Shown here: positions 10,056 to 18,732 of the stretch, piece by piece | Numbering within the stretch: the stretch's first letter is position 1 | Layout: each line of letters starts with the position of its first letter | Assembly (NCBI RefSeq): GCF_024436055.1 | Contig: NZ_JANFNH010000027.1 | Location: 20,677 to 84,676 of the forward strand | Reading direction: 5' to 3' | DNA: 64,000 nucleotides | Origin: Streptantibioticus rubrisoli | GTDB taxonomy: Bacteria > Actinomycetota > Actinomycetes > Streptomycetales > Streptomycetaceae | Notes under the pieces: model-generated | Databases searched by the model: none | Told to the model about the DNA's origin: nothing | The model's input: the letters and a program-made list of their open reading frames with translations, nothing else | Position numbers and translations under genes: made by a program

Positions 10056-11687
10056 ATGGACGCCGTGACCCAGGTCCCGACGCCGGTCAACGAGCCGGTG
10101 CACTCCTACGCGCCGGGCAGCCCGGAGCGGTCCCGCCTCGAAGTGAAGCTCAAGGAGCTGAGCGAGAACCCGGTCGACCTGCCGATGACCATCGGCGGCG
10201 TCAAGCGGATGGGCGGCGGGGAGCCCTTCGACGTGGTACAGCCGCACAACCACGCGGCCCGGCTCGGCACGCTGCGCGGCGCCACCGCCCAGGACGCGCG
10301 GGACGCCATCGACGCCGCGCTGGCCGCGGCGCCCGCCTGGCGCGAGATGTCCTTCGACGACCGCGCCGCGATCATCCTGCGCGCCGCCGAACTGCTGGCC
10401 GGGCCGTGGCGGGAGACCATCGCCGCCGCGACCATGCTGGGCCAGTCCAAGACCGCGCAGCAGGCCGAGATCGACACCCCCTGTGAGCTGGTGGACTTCT
10501 GGCGGTTCAACGTCGCCTACGCCCGGCAGATCCTGGCCGAGCAGCCCCCGGCCAACTCGCCGGGTGTGTGGAACCGCCTCGACCACCGCCCGCTGGAAGG
10601 TTTCGTCTATGCGATCACGCCGTTCAACTTCTCGGCGATCGCGGGCAACCTGCCGACCGCGCCCGCGCTGATGGGCAACGTGGTGATCTGGAAGCCGTCC
10701 CCGACGCAGACCCGGGCCGCCGTGCTGCTGATGGAGCTGCTGGAGGAGGCGGGCCTGCCCAAGGGCGTCATCAACCTGCTGACCGGTGACGGCATCGCGG
10801 TCTCCGAGGTGGCGCTGAACCACCCGGACCTGGCCGGTATCCACTTCACCGGTTCCACCAAGACCTTCCAGTACCTGTGGAAGACGGTGGGCGCCAACAT
10901 CGAGAACTACAAGAACTACCCGCGGATCGTCGGCGAGACCGGCGGCAAGGACTTCGTGGTGGCCCACCCGTCGGCCGACCCCGCGGTGCTCAAGACCGCG
11001 CTGACCCGTGGCGCCTTCGAGTACCAGGGCCAGAAGTGCTCGGCGACCTCCCGCGCCTACATCCCGCGCTCCATCTGGGACGGCGGCTTCAAGGAGGCCT
11101 TCGTCGCCGAGGTCGAGGGCATCACCATGGGTGACGTCACCGACCTGGACAACTTCATCGGCGCCGTGATCGACGACCGTGCCTTCGCCAAGAACAAGGC
11201 CGCCATCGACCGCGCCAAGGCCGACCCGACCTGTGAGATCGTCGCCGGTGGCACCTACGACGACACGGTCGGCTACTTCGTCCGCCCGACCGTGGTGGTG
11301 TGCACCGACCCGGACAACGAGGTCTTCAAGGACGAGTACTTCGGCCCGTTCCTCGCCGTGCACGTCTACGAGGACGACAACTACGAGCAGATGCTGGCGC
11401 AGATGGAGTCCGTCTCCAAGTACGCGCTCACCGGCTCGATCATCGCCGGTGACCGGGCCGCCGCCCGGGACGCCATGGACAAGCTGCGGTACGCGGCGGG
11501 CAACTTCTACATCAACGACAAGTCCACCGGCGCCGTGGTCGGCCAGCAGCCGTTCGGCGGCGGCCGGGCCTCGGGCACCAACGACAAGGCGGGCGCCGCG
11601 CAGAACCTGATGCGCTGGACGTCCACCCGTGCGATCAAGGAGACGCTGGTCCCGCCGACCGACTACCGCTACCCGCACATGGGCTGA
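10056..11687 (+). CDS. pruA: L-glutamate gamma-semialdehyde dehydrogenase
   Basis: This enzyme oxidises glutamate semialdehyde (from P5C) to glutamate with NAD, completing proline catabolism with the preceding PRODH. It has 543 residues, the size of monofunctional P5C dehydrogenases. The catalytic Cys lies in YQGQKCSATSRAY and the general-base Glu in IVGETGGKD. The NAD-binding segment FTGSTKTF and the C-terminal PFGGGRASGTND are present. GAAGGAGA precedes the ATG. A strong hairpin follows. Confidence 0.97.
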   Translation: MDAVTQVPTPVNEPVHSYAPGSPERSRLEVKLKELSENPVDLPMTIGGVKRMGGGEPFDVVQPHNHAARLGTLRGATAQDARDAIDAALAAAPAWREMSFDDRAAIILRAAELLAGPWRETIAAATMLGQSKTAQQAEIDTPCELVDFWRFNVAYARQILAEQPPANSPGVWNRLDHRPLEGFVYAITPFNFSAIAGNLPTAPALMGNVVIWKPSPTQTRAAVLLMELLEEAGLPKGVINLLTGDGIAVSEVALNHPDLAGIHFTGSTKTFQYLWKTVGANIENYKNYPRIVGETGGKDFVVAHPSADPAVLKTALTRGAFEYQGQKCSATSRAYIPRSIWDGGFKEAFVAEVEGITMGDVTDLDNFIGAVIDDRAFAKNKAAIDRAKADPTCEIVAGGTYDDTVGYFVRPTVVVCTDPDNEVFKDEYFGPFLAVHVYEDDNYEQMLAQMESVSKYALTGSIIAGDRAAARDAMDKLRYAAGNFYINDKSTGAVVGQQPFGGGRASGTNDKAGAAQNLMRWTSTRAIKETLVPPTDYRYPHMG

Positions 11688-11701
11688 GCCCCAGCCGATC
11701 G

Positions 11702-11731
11702 ACGGCCCCCTGGCAACCGCCAGGGGGCCGT
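11702..11731 (+). terminator. Terminator after pruA
   Basis: A perfect 13-bp stem (ACGGCCCCCTGGC / GCCAGGGGGCCGT) with an AACC loop begins 14 nt after the pruA stop. Confidence 0.8.
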
Positions 11732-11753
11732 TGGCGTGGTTGCCGTCTCAGAT

Positions 11754-11812
11754 AGTAGGAAGTCCGAGTATTCGTGGCGACAGAACGGCGAAGTCGTCCT
11801 AGCGTTGTAAGA
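11754..11812 (+). promoter_or_regulatory. Motif pair resembling the ilvE palindrome
   Basis: GTAGGAAGTCCGAG near 11755 and GTCCTAGCG near 11792 each resemble part of the perfect palindrome GCTAGGACGTCCTAGC upstream of ilvE (13403-13418). They sit upstream of a 31-codon ORF and leuB. A shared operator is a guess. Confidence 0.3.
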
Positions 11813-11962
11813 GCCGAACGTCTCGCTTGATCCAGCGAACGGCGGACGAGAGCCGGTGCCTTCGCGCAGGCCACCCCTGCGGCCCCCGCTCCCCGCCCCA
11901 TCCGGCGCACCCGTCGCCCCCGGTACGGGGGACCCCAGCGTCATGGTTGGAGTTGTGCTCCC

Positions 11963-12058
11963 ATGGATGAGACCGCCCGCAAGAACGCCGCCGAAGCCCT
12001 GCAGCGCGCCCTGGACCGCCGCGACAACGGCGGTGCCACCGGACACGAGCGCCGCTGA
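11963..12058 (+). CDS. Candidate 31-residue small protein
   Basis: ATG 11963 follows GGAG (about 10 nt upstream) and reads MDETARKNAAEALQRALDRR, then DNGGATGHERR and a stop. The peptide is charged and strongly helix-forming, with coding-like codon choice. It lies alone between the pruA terminator and leuB. No family was recognised. It lacks runs of Leu, Ile or Val, so it is not an obvious leucine leader peptide. Confidence 0.5.
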   Translation: MDETARKNAAEALQRALDRRDNGGATGHERR

Positions 12059-12154
12059 CGACCCGTAACTCTCCCGTAGGCCAGGCGACTTGGCCGCTCG
12101 GCCAACCGGGCGTCCAGAATGTGGATACTCCATGTCATTGACTGGGACGAGGCG

Positions 12155-12167
12155 TACAGTGCCCAGC
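12155..12167 (+). promoter_or_regulatory. Candidate -10 for a leaderless leuB transcript
   Basis: TACAGT (12155-12160) ends 7 nt before the leuB ATG at 12168, and no Shine-Dalgarno sequence is visible. This spacing would start transcription at or beside the A of ATG. ATGTCA at 12132-12137 is a 17-bp-spaced weak -35. Confidence 0.4.
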
Positions 12168-13208
12168 ATGTCCCGCAGCATCAGCCTCGCAGTGATCCCC
12201 GGTGACGGCATCGGCCAGGAAGTCGTGTCCGAAGGCCTCAAGGTGCTCAGCGCCGTCCTTCCGCAGGACGTGAAGCTGGAGACGAAGACCTACGACTTCG
12301 GCGCCAAGCGCTGGCACGAGACCGGGGAGACGCTCACCGACAGCGACCTGGCCCGGCTCAGGGAGCACGACGCCATCCTGCTCGGTGCGATCGGTGACCC
12401 GTCGGTGCCCTCCGGGGTGCTGGAGCGCGGGTTCCTGCTCAAGCTGCGGTTCGCCTTCGACCACCACGTCAACCTGCGCCCCGGCAAGCTGCTCCCCGGA
12501 GTGAAGTCGCCGCTCGCGGGTGACCGGGAGATCGACTTCGTGGTGGTCCGCGAGGGCACCGAGGGCCCGTACGCGGGCAACGGCGGTGTGCTGCGCGCCG
12601 GTACGCCGCACGAGGTGGCCACCGAGGTCAGCGTCAACACCGCGTTCGGCATCGAGCGGGTGGTGCGGGACGCGTACGCCCGCGCCCAGGCCCGGCCGCG
12701 CAAGAAGCTCACCCTGGTGCACAAGAACAACGTGCTGGTGCACGCCGGCCACCTGTGGAAGAACATCTTCGACCGGGTCGGCCAGGAGTTCCCCGAGGTC
12801 ACCACGGACTACCTGCATGTGGACGCGGCGACGATCTTCTTCGTCACCCAGCCCGAGCGGTTCGACGTGATCGTCACCGACAACCTCTTCGGTGACATCC
12901 TCACCGACCTCGCCGCCGCGATCACCGGCGGCATCGGTCTGGCCGCCAGCGGAAACATCAACCCCTCAGGGGAGTTCCCGTCGATGTTCGAGCCGGTCCA
13001 CGGCTCCGCGCCGGACATCGCGGGCCAGGGCAAGGCCGACCCGACCGCCACCGTGCTGTCGGTCGCCCTGCTGCTGCAGCACCTCGGCTACGGCGAGCAG
13101 GCCGCCCGCATCGAGGCCGCGGTCGCCGCCGACCTCGCGGAGCGGGGCGACGCCCAGCGCTCCACCAGCGCGATCGGCGACGCGCTCGCCGCCCGAGTAT
13201 CCGGCTGA
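12168..13208 (+). CDS. leuB: 3-Isopropylmalate dehydrogenase
   Basis: This NAD enzyme oxidatively decarboxylates 3-isopropylmalate in leucine synthesis. At 346 residues it is the shorter actinobacterial type. The N-terminal [12 protein letters not shown], substrate Arg segments, the metal-binding [14 protein letters not shown] and the NAD loop [20 protein letters not shown] are visible. The [11 protein letters not shown] start at 12168 is preferred to an in-frame start at 12090. It is transcribed ahead of ilvE but separated by a terminator. Confidence 0.97.
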   Translation: MSRSISLAVIPGDGIGQEVVSEGLKVLSAVLPQDVKLETKTYDFGAKRWHETGETLTDSDLARLREHDAILLGAIGDPSVPSGVLERGFLLKLRFAFDHHVNLRPGKLLPGVKSPLAGDREIDFVVVREGTEGPYAGNGGVLRAGTPHEVATEVSVNTAFGIERVVRDAYARAQARPRKKLTLVHKNNVLVHAGHLWKNIFDRVGQEFPEVTTDYLHVDAATIFFVTQPERFDVIVTDNLFGDILTDLAAAITGGIGLAASGNINPSGEFPSMFEPVHGSAPDIAGQGKADPTATVLSVALLLQHLGYGEQAARIEAAVAADLAERGDAQRSTSAIGDALAARVSG

Positions 13209-13229
13209 CCGCCGGATCCCGACCCCCAA

Positions 13230-13275
13230 AGAGGGCCTGCCCGGCGGACATCGGTTCCGTCGGACAGGCCCTCTT
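13230..13275 (+). terminator. Terminator after leuB
   Basis: AGAGGGCCTG (13230-13239) pairs with CAGGCCCTCT (13265-13274), enclosing a further CCG/CGG-rich arm. It starts about 22 nt after the leuB stop. Confidence 0.7.
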
Positions 13276-13402
13276 GCTGTGCAACGGCGATCCCGGATGC
13301 CACCATCGACCCCTGGACCGCGATCCGCGCCACATGTGCGAGTGGTTTTCACCCCCACCCCTCTCAGCGATAATCGGACAGAGGGCCGCACTAAGGGTGG
13401 AA

Positions 13403-13418
13403 GCTAGGACGTCCTAGC
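13403..13418. promoter_or_regulatory. 16-bp perfect palindrome upstream of ilvE
   Basis: GCTAGGACGTCCTAGC is a perfect inverted repeat 59 nt before the ilvE start. It could be an operator or overlap the -10 region (TAGCAA). No regulator can be named from sequence alone. Confidence 0.5.
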
Positions 13419-13476
13419 AACGCCCGCAGGCGGAGTACGCGGTCCGCCACTACCTCACGGTGAAGGACACGCAGAC

Positions 13477-14562
13477 ATGACGACGCCCACGATCGAGCTC
13501 AAGCCCTCCGCGCACCCGCTCTCCGACGCTGAGCGGGAGGCGATCCTCGCCAACCCCGGTTTCGGCCGCCACTTCACCGACCACATGGTCACCATCCGGT
13601 GGACCGAAGGCCGCGGTTGGCACGACGCCCAGCTCGTCCCGTACGCGCCGCTGTCGATCGACCCGGCCAACATGACGCTGCACTACGCGCAGTCCATCTT
13701 CGAGGGGCTCAAGGCCTACCGGCAGCCGGACGGCAGCGTGGCCACCTTCCGCCCGGAGGCCAACGCCGAGCGCTTCCAGGCCTCGGCACGCCGACTGGCC
13801 ATGCCCGAACTGCCGGTGGAGACGTTCATCGCCGCGTGCGACGCGCTGGTCAGCCAGGACAAGGCGTGGGTGCCGAGCGAGGGTGAGCAGTCGCTCTACC
13901 TGCGGCCGTTCATGTTCGCCGCCGAGGTGGGGCTCGGCGTGCGGCCCGCCAACGAGTACCTGTTCATCGTGATCGCCTCTCCGGCCGGGGCCTACTTCCC
14001 CGGTGGCGTCAAGCCGGTCTCCGTCTGGCTCTCCGAGGAGTACGTGCGGGCGGCGCCCGGCGGCACCGGTGCGGCCAAGTGCGCGGGCAACTACGCCGCT
14101 TCGCTGGTGGCGCAGGCCCAGGCCATCGAGCACGGCTGCGACCAGGTGGTCTGGCTGGACGCGATCGAGCGCCGGTGGATCGAGGAAATGGGCGGTATGA
14201 ACCTGTACTTCGTGTACGGGGACAAAATCGTCACGCCGGAGCTAAGCGGTTCGCTGCTGCCGGGTATCACGCGGCTGTCGCTGCTGCAGATCGCCGAGGA
14301 CCTCGGCTACGAGGTGGCCGAAGGCCGGATCTCGGTGGACGACTGGAAGAACGGCAACGCGGACGGCTCGCTCACCGAGGTCTTCGCCTGCGGGACCGCC
14401 GCCGTGATCACGCCGGTCGGTTCGGTGAAGTCCACCCGCGCCAACTGGACCGTGGCGGACGGTGAGCCGGGCAAGGTGACGATGCGGTTGCGCAGGGCGC
14501 TTCTTGACATCCAGACGGGTCTCGCGCCCGACACCCACGGCTGGATGCACCGGCTGGCCTGA
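13477..14562 (+). CDS. ilvE: Branched-chain amino acid aminotransferase
   Basis: This PLP enzyme performs the last step of Val, Leu and Ile synthesis and the first step of their breakdown. It has 361 residues and is class IV. The motif [12 protein letters not shown] and the [16 protein letters not shown] segment are present. The PLP lysine is the one in AAKCAGNYA, and [11 protein letters not shown] follows. The start ATG follows GAAGGACA. It ends shortly before a large palindromic intergenic element shared with the convergent permease gene. Confidence 0.97.
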   Translation: MTTPTIELKPSAHPLSDAEREAILANPGFGRHFTDHMVTIRWTEGRGWHDAQLVPYAPLSIDPANMTLHYAQSIFEGLKAYRQPDGSVATFRPEANAERFQASARRLAMPELPVETFIAACDALVSQDKAWVPSEGEQSLYLRPFMFAAEVGLGVRPANEYLFIVIASPAGAYFPGGVKPVSVWLSEEYVRAAPGGTGAAKCAGNYAASLVAQAQAIEHGCDQVVWLDAIERRWIEEMGGMNLYFVYGDKIVTPELSGSLLPGITRLSLLQIAEDLGYEVAEGRISVDDWKNGNADGSLTEVFACGTAAVITPVGSVKSTRANWTVADGEPGKVTMRLRRALLDIQTGLAPDTHGWMHRLA

Positions 14563-14586
14563 CGGTTCGCCTGGCGGGTCGCGGTT

Positions 14587-14763
14587 GGTTCGGCACCGCC
14601 GGGCTCCACTGCGGTGGTTGCTCGCCGTCGCGGCGGTGAAAAGATCTGCCGGTGCGGCGGGAGGGAATTTGCTGCGTTCTCGCACACTCCCGTCGCAACG
14701 GCATATCTTTTTCCCGCCGCAGCGGCGCGCAACCACACTCAACGTGACCGGCGGTGCCGAACC
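14587..14763. repeat. Long imperfect inverted repeat (77-nt arms)
   Basis: Arms 14587-14663 and 14687-14763 are each 77 nt and align without gaps at roughly three quarters identity, separated by 23 nt. Both outer ends read GGTTCGGCACCGCCGG. It fills the gap between the convergent ilvE and permease genes, so transcripts from either side would fold a long hairpin. Related ends occur at 47263 and 47550. Confidence 0.85.
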
Positions 14764-14767
14764 CACC

Positions 14768-16198
14768 TCATGTGGCCGTAACCGCCTTCTCCGGCACCGG
14801 AGTTGACGCCGGAAGCGGGTGCGGGCGGCCCGCGTTCAGGACCGCGTAGGTGACCCCCGTCACCGAAGCGGACAGCAAGAAACTGATGTCGATGCCACCG
14901 GTGAAGCGCAGCAACGGACCGCTGTACAGCGGTGTGTCAACCTCCAGCAGCCCCACCACCGAGCCGTGGGCCCAGGCGGCCACAGCCGACACGTTCCAAC
15001 CGGCCCGGTACCAGTAGATCCCGCCGCGGGTACGGCGGTTGTAGACCTGTAGCGCGTCCGCGTCGTAGACCCCCCGCACCCGCCGGAAGCCCATCAGTGT
15101 GATCACCGCCCACGGCGTGCCGACCGCGGTGAGCACCAGGACGAACGAGGTCATCGCGTCCTGCGCCGCCCACGCGAAGTGGCCGAGGTAGACCAGTGCG
15201 GTGGAGACCGCCGCCACCACGTAAGTGGCCTGCGTACGGGTCGCCTTGGGCAGGATCGCGTCCAGGTCCAGACCCATGCTGTAGAGCATCAACCCGGCGT
15301 TGCCCACCGACCCCGCGGACCCGTTGAGCAGCAGCAGCGGCAGGTACCACGCGGGCGACGCGGCCACCAGCGAGGTCGCGTAGTCGCCACCGGCGCTGAC
15401 GCACAGCGCGGTGAACGTGCCGAAGAGTTGTGGCACCAACAGCCCCACGACCAGCCCGAAACAGGTGCCCCAGAACACCTTGGCCTGGCTGAACCGGTTC
15501 GGTGAGACATAGCGCGTGTAGTCGCCGAGCAACGTGATGAACGCGATCGGCCCGCTCAGCCCGGCCGAGACGGCGGACAGCAGCCACGTCGGCCAGTAGC
15601 CGCCGAGCAGATACGACGAGCCGTGCGGTGGCGCGGTGTGGAACAGTCCGAAGTAACCGATCACGCCGATGAACAGCAGCACCGTCAACGAGATGGTCAG
15701 CAGTCGGCTCAGCCGCAGCAGCATCCGGTAACCGAACACCGCGGACGACGCGGTGGTCAGCGCCAGCACCGCGTAGACCGTCGCATAGCTCGCCGCGCCC
15801 GTGGGCAGCCCCAGCATCCGGTGCAGACAGCCCACCACCGCGTCCCCGCCGACCCACAGGGTGAGCGCGGTGTACCCGAGGGAGAGCAGCAGGCCGATCA
15901 TCGACCCCAACAGCCGCCCCCGGACCCCGAAATGCGCACCGCTGCTGGTCGACAGGTTGGTGGCGGTGCGCAGGGACACCAGCGCGAGCGGCGCCACCAG
16001 CACCGTCCCCACCAGCGTGCCCGCCACCAGTGAGGTGAACGAGCCCCACCAGCCCAGCCCGAAGGAGACCGGGAGCCAGCCGAAGACGATCACGCCCAGG
16101 GCGAGGTTCGAGCCCAGCAGAATGCTGATCACGTCCCGTGGCCCGCTGGTTCGCTCCTCCTCCGGGACGGTGTCGACGCCCCGCTGTTCGATCTGCAT
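14768..16198 (-). CDS. NCS1-type (cytosine/purine/hydantoin family) permease
   Basis: A 476-residue integral membrane protein with about twelve hydrophobic segments. The first (DVISILLGSNLALGVIVFGW) carries the Asn-containing TM1 pattern of the nucleobase-cation symporter 1 family. Members import cytosine, purines, allantoin, hydantoins or thiamine-like compounds with H+ or Na+. ATG 16198 follows AGGAGAC. It is divergent from the urease-like/agmatine deiminase operon, so its substrate may be a nitrogen compound used there; that is inference. Confidence 0.85.
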   Translation of the reverse strand: MQIEQRGVDTVPEEERTSGPRDVISILLGSNLALGVIVFGWLPVSFGLGWWGSFTSLVAGTLVGTVLVAPLALVSLRTATNLSTSSGAHFGVRGRLLGSMIGLLLSLGYTALTLWVGGDAVVGCLHRMLGLPTGAASYATVYAVLALTTASSAVFGYRMLLRLSRLLTISLTVLLFIGVIGYFGLFHTAPPHGSSYLLGGYWPTWLLSAVSAGLSGPIAFITLLGDYTRYVSPNRFSQAKVFWGTCFGLVVGLLVPQLFGTFTALCVSAGGDYATSLVAASPAWYLPLLLLNGSAGSVGNAGLMLYSMGLDLDAILPKATRTQATYVVAAVSTALVYLGHFAWAAQDAMTSFVLVLTAVGTPWAVITLMGFRRVRGVYDADALQVYNRRTRGGIYWYRAGWNVSAVAAWAHGSVVGLLEVDTPLYSGPLLRFTGGIDISFLLSASVTGVTYAVLNAGRPHPLPASTPVPEKAVTAT

Positions 16199-16270
16199 AC
16201 GCGGTCTCCTTGACCAGCGACGGTTTAGAACGCCGCTCAATGTGGCTCACGCTGTACGGCAAATCAAGGG

Positions 16271-16299
16271 TTCAGTTTCAGGGGATTAATTGTTAGAGT
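16271..16299 (+). promoter_or_regulatory. Candidate promoter of urease-like operon
   Basis: TTCAGT (16271-16276) and TAGAGT (16294-16299) are 17 bp apart, giving a start near 16306 and a leader of about 35 nt. The TetR gene at the end of the operon or a nitrogen regulator could act here; no operator was recognised. Confidence 0.4.
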
Positions 16300-16340
16300 G
16301 ACGTTCAAATTCTTGATCTTCCGCTGGGAGGAGGCGGGGC

Positions 16341-17030
16341 ATGCGGCTGACCCCGACGGAACGCGACCGCCTGCTGCTGTTCGGCGCCGCCGAGCTGGCG
16401 CGGGCGCGCCGGGCCCGCGGGCTGCGGCTCAACGTGCCGGAGGCCACCGCGCTGATCGCCGACACGGTCTGCGAGGCGGCCCGGGACGGCAAGCGGCTCG
16501 CCGAGGCGATCGAGGCCGCGCGCACCGTGCTGCGGCCCGACGACGTGCTGCCCGGAGTGGCCGATGTGATCGGCGACGTCATGGTCGAGGCGGTCTTCGA
16601 CGACGGCTCCCGGCTCGCCGTGGTCAGCGACCCGATATCCGGCGGCTCGCTCGGCGACGACGCGCCCGGCGCCGTACTGCCAGGCCCGGCCGACCCGCCG
16701 ACCGAGCCCGCGGTGCGGCTGACCGTGCGCAACACCGCGACCGTCCCGATCTCCGTCACCTCGCACTTCCACTTCTTCGAGGCCAACCCCCGGCTGGACT
16801 TCGTCCGTTCGGCCGCGTACGGGATGCGGCTGGCGGTGCCCGCCGGGTCCTCGGTGCGGTTCGACCCGGGCGCGGAAGTCGAGGTCGGTCTGGTGCCGAT
16901 CGGCGGCGACCGGGTGGCGATCGGCTTCGCCGGTCTGGTCGACGGGCCGCTGGACGCGCCCGGCGCGAAGCGCGAGGCCCTGCGGCGGGCGGTGGCCTGT
17001 GGCTACCTGGGAGCGGAGGGGGAGTCATGA
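16341..17030 (+). CDS. ureAB: Fused urease gamma/beta-type subunit
   Basis: A 229-residue protein. Residues 1 to about 100 match urease gamma (MRLTPTERDRLLLFGAAELA...LNVPEA). Residues from about 125 match urease beta (VRNTATVPISVTSHFHFFEANPRLDF). Such gamma-beta fusions are known. GGGAGGAGG precedes ATG. The stop overlaps the alpha-subunit start by 4 nt (ATGA), so the products are probably made together and assemble. Whether the complex hydrolyses urea is uncertain (see the next gene). Confidence 0.9.
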   Translation: MRLTPTERDRLLLFGAAELARARRARGLRLNVPEATALIADTVCEAARDGKRLAEAIEAARTVLRPDDVLPGVADVIGDVMVEAVFDDGSRLAVVSDPISGGSLGDDAPGAVLPGPADPPTEPAVRLTVRNTATVPISVTSHFHFFEANPRLDFVRSAAYGMRLAVPAGSSVRFDPGAEVEVGLVPIGGDRVAIGFAGLVDGPLDAPGAKREALRRAVACGYLGAEGES

Positions 17031-18712
17031 TCAACACCCGTGAGTACGCGGCCGTGCACGGCCCGCGCGCCGGTGACCGGGTCCGGCTGGGCGATTCCGG
17101 GCTGGTGATCCGGGTCGAGTCGGACTCCCAGCGCCCCGGCGAGGAGTTCCTGGCCGGGTTCGGCAAGACCGCGCGGGACGGGCTGCACCTGAAGGCCGCC
17201 GCGGTGCGCGAGACCTGTGACGTGGTGATCAGCAACGTGGTGGTGATCGACGCGGCGCTGGGCATCCGCAAGGTGTCCATCGGCATCCGCGAGGGCCGCA
17301 TCCACGCCATCGGCCGGGCGGGCAACCCCGACACGCTCGACGGGGTGGACGTGGTGGTCGGCACCGGCACCACGATCGTGCCCGGGGAGGGCCTGATCGC
17401 CACCGCGGGCGCCGTCGACACCCACGTCCATCTGCTCTCGCCCCGCGTGATGGAGGCCTCCCTGGCCTCCGGCGTCACCACGATCATCGGCCAGGAGTTC
17501 GGCCCGGTGTGGGGCGTCGGTGTCAACTCGCCGTGGGCGCTGCGTCATGCCTTCAACGCCTTCGACGCCTGGCCGGTCAACATCGGCTTCCTGGCCCGGG
17601 GTTCGTCCTCCGACCCGGCGCCGCTGGTCGAGGCGCTCGCCGAGGGCGGGGCGTCCGGGTTCAAGGTGCACGAGGACATGGGCGCACACGCCCGCGCCCT
17701 GGACACCGCGCTACGGGTGGCCGAGGAGCACGACGTCCAAGTCGCCCTGCACAGCGACGGGTTGAACGAGTGCCTGACCGTCGAGGACACCCTCAGGGTG
17801 CTCGAAGGCCGCACCATCCACGCCTTCCACATCGAGGGCTGCGGCGGCGGCCACGTCCCCAACGTGCTGAAGATGGCGGGCGTGCCGAACGTCATCGGCT
17901 CGTCCACCAACCCGACCCTGCCGTTCGGCCGGGACGCGGTGGCCGAGCACTACGGCATGATCGTCTCCGTCCACGACCTCAAGCCGGACCTGCCCGGCGA
18001 CGCGGCCATGGCCCGGGACCGGATACGCGCCGGAACCATGGGCGCCGAGGACGTACTGCACGACCTGGGCGCGATCGGCATCACCTCCTCCGACGCACAG
18101 GGCATGGGCCGCGCGGGCGAGACCGTGCGCCGCACCTTCGCCATGGCGGGCAAGATGAAGGCCGACCTGGGACCGCTGGCGGGCGACGGCCCGGACGACG
18201 ACAACGCCCGGGTGCTGCGCTACATCGCCAAGCTCACCGTCAATCCGGCGATCGCCCACGGCCTGGCGCACGAGGTCGGCTCGCTCGAGGTCGGCAAGCT
18301 CGCCGACATCGTGCTGTGGCAGCCGCGCTACTTCGGGGCCAAGCCGCAACTCGTGCTCAAGTCCGGCTTCCCCGCGTACGGGGTGACCGGCGACCCCAAC
18401 GCGGCCACCGACACCTGCGAACCCCTGGTACTGGGACCGCAGTTCGGCGCGCACGGGGCGACACCCGCTGATCTGTCGGTGGCGTTCGTCGCCGGGGCCG
18501 CCGTCGCCCGCGGGGACGACCGGATGCCCACCCGGCGCCGCCGGGTCGCGGTGCGCGGCACCCGTGGCATCGGCCCGGCCGACCTGGTGCTCAACTCCCG
18601 CATCGGACACGTCCAGGTGGACGGCGCCAGCGGCCTGGTGACGCTGGACGGCGAGCCGGTGCGCTCCGATCCGGCCGAGCGGGTCTGCCTCAACCGCCTG
18701 TACTTCCTCTGA
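17027..18712 (+). CDS. ureC: Diverged urease alpha-subunit-like amidohydrolase
   Basis: A 561-residue protein with the amidohydrolase fold of urease alpha. Metal-ligand positions look intact: DTHVH (His133, His135), carbamylatable Lys213 in GFKVHED, His in ALHSDGLNE, His in FHIEGCGGGH, and Asp in SSDAQGMGR. The flap segment differs: typical MVCHHLDPD is IVSVHDLKPD, so the flap Cys is Val315, the catalytic-flap His (316) remains and the next His is Asp. Maturation genes ureD/E/F/G are absent nearby. Co-location with agmatine deiminase suggests it could be a paralogue acting on a ureido or guanidino compound. Identity as urease-family is firm; substrate is open. Confidence 0.88.
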   Translation: MINTREYAAVHGPRAGDRVRLGDSGLVIRVESDSQRPGEEFLAGFGKTARDGLHLKAAAVRETCDVVISNVVVIDAALGIRKVSIGIREGRIHAIGRAGNPDTLDGVDVVVGTGTTIVPGEGLIATAGAVDTHVHLLSPRVMEASLASGVTTIIGQEFGPVWGVGVNSPWALRHAFNAFDAWPVNIGFLARGSSSDPAPLVEALAEGGASGFKVHEDMGAHARALDTALRVAEEHDVQVALHSDGLNECLTVEDTLRVLEGRTIHAFHIEGCGGGHVPNVLKMAGVPNVIGSSTNPTLPFGRDAVAEHYGMIVSVHDLKPDLPGDAAMARDRIRAGTMGAEDVLHDLGAIGITSSDAQGMGRAGETVRRTFAMAGKMKADLGPLAGDGPDDDNARVLRYIAKLTVNPAIAHGLAHEVGSLEVGKLADIVLWQPRYFGAKPQLVLKSGFPAYGVTGDPNAATDTCEPLVLGPQFGAHGATPADLSVAFVAGAAVARGDDRMPTRRRRVAVRGTRGIGPADLVLNSRIGHVQVDGASGLVTLDGEPVRSDPAERVCLNRLYFL

Positions 18713-18732
18713 TCCCCTAAGGACCTGACCGC

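Noticed and set aside
12138..12160. TTGACT and TACAGT as a leuB promoter pair
   Set aside because: The spacing is only 11 bp, too short for a sigma-70-type promoter; only the -10 is kept.
17027..18712. Calling the locus an ordinary urease
   Set aside because: The flap Cys is missing, no maturation genes are present, and agmatine deiminase is in the operon; a plain urease call would overstate the evidence.
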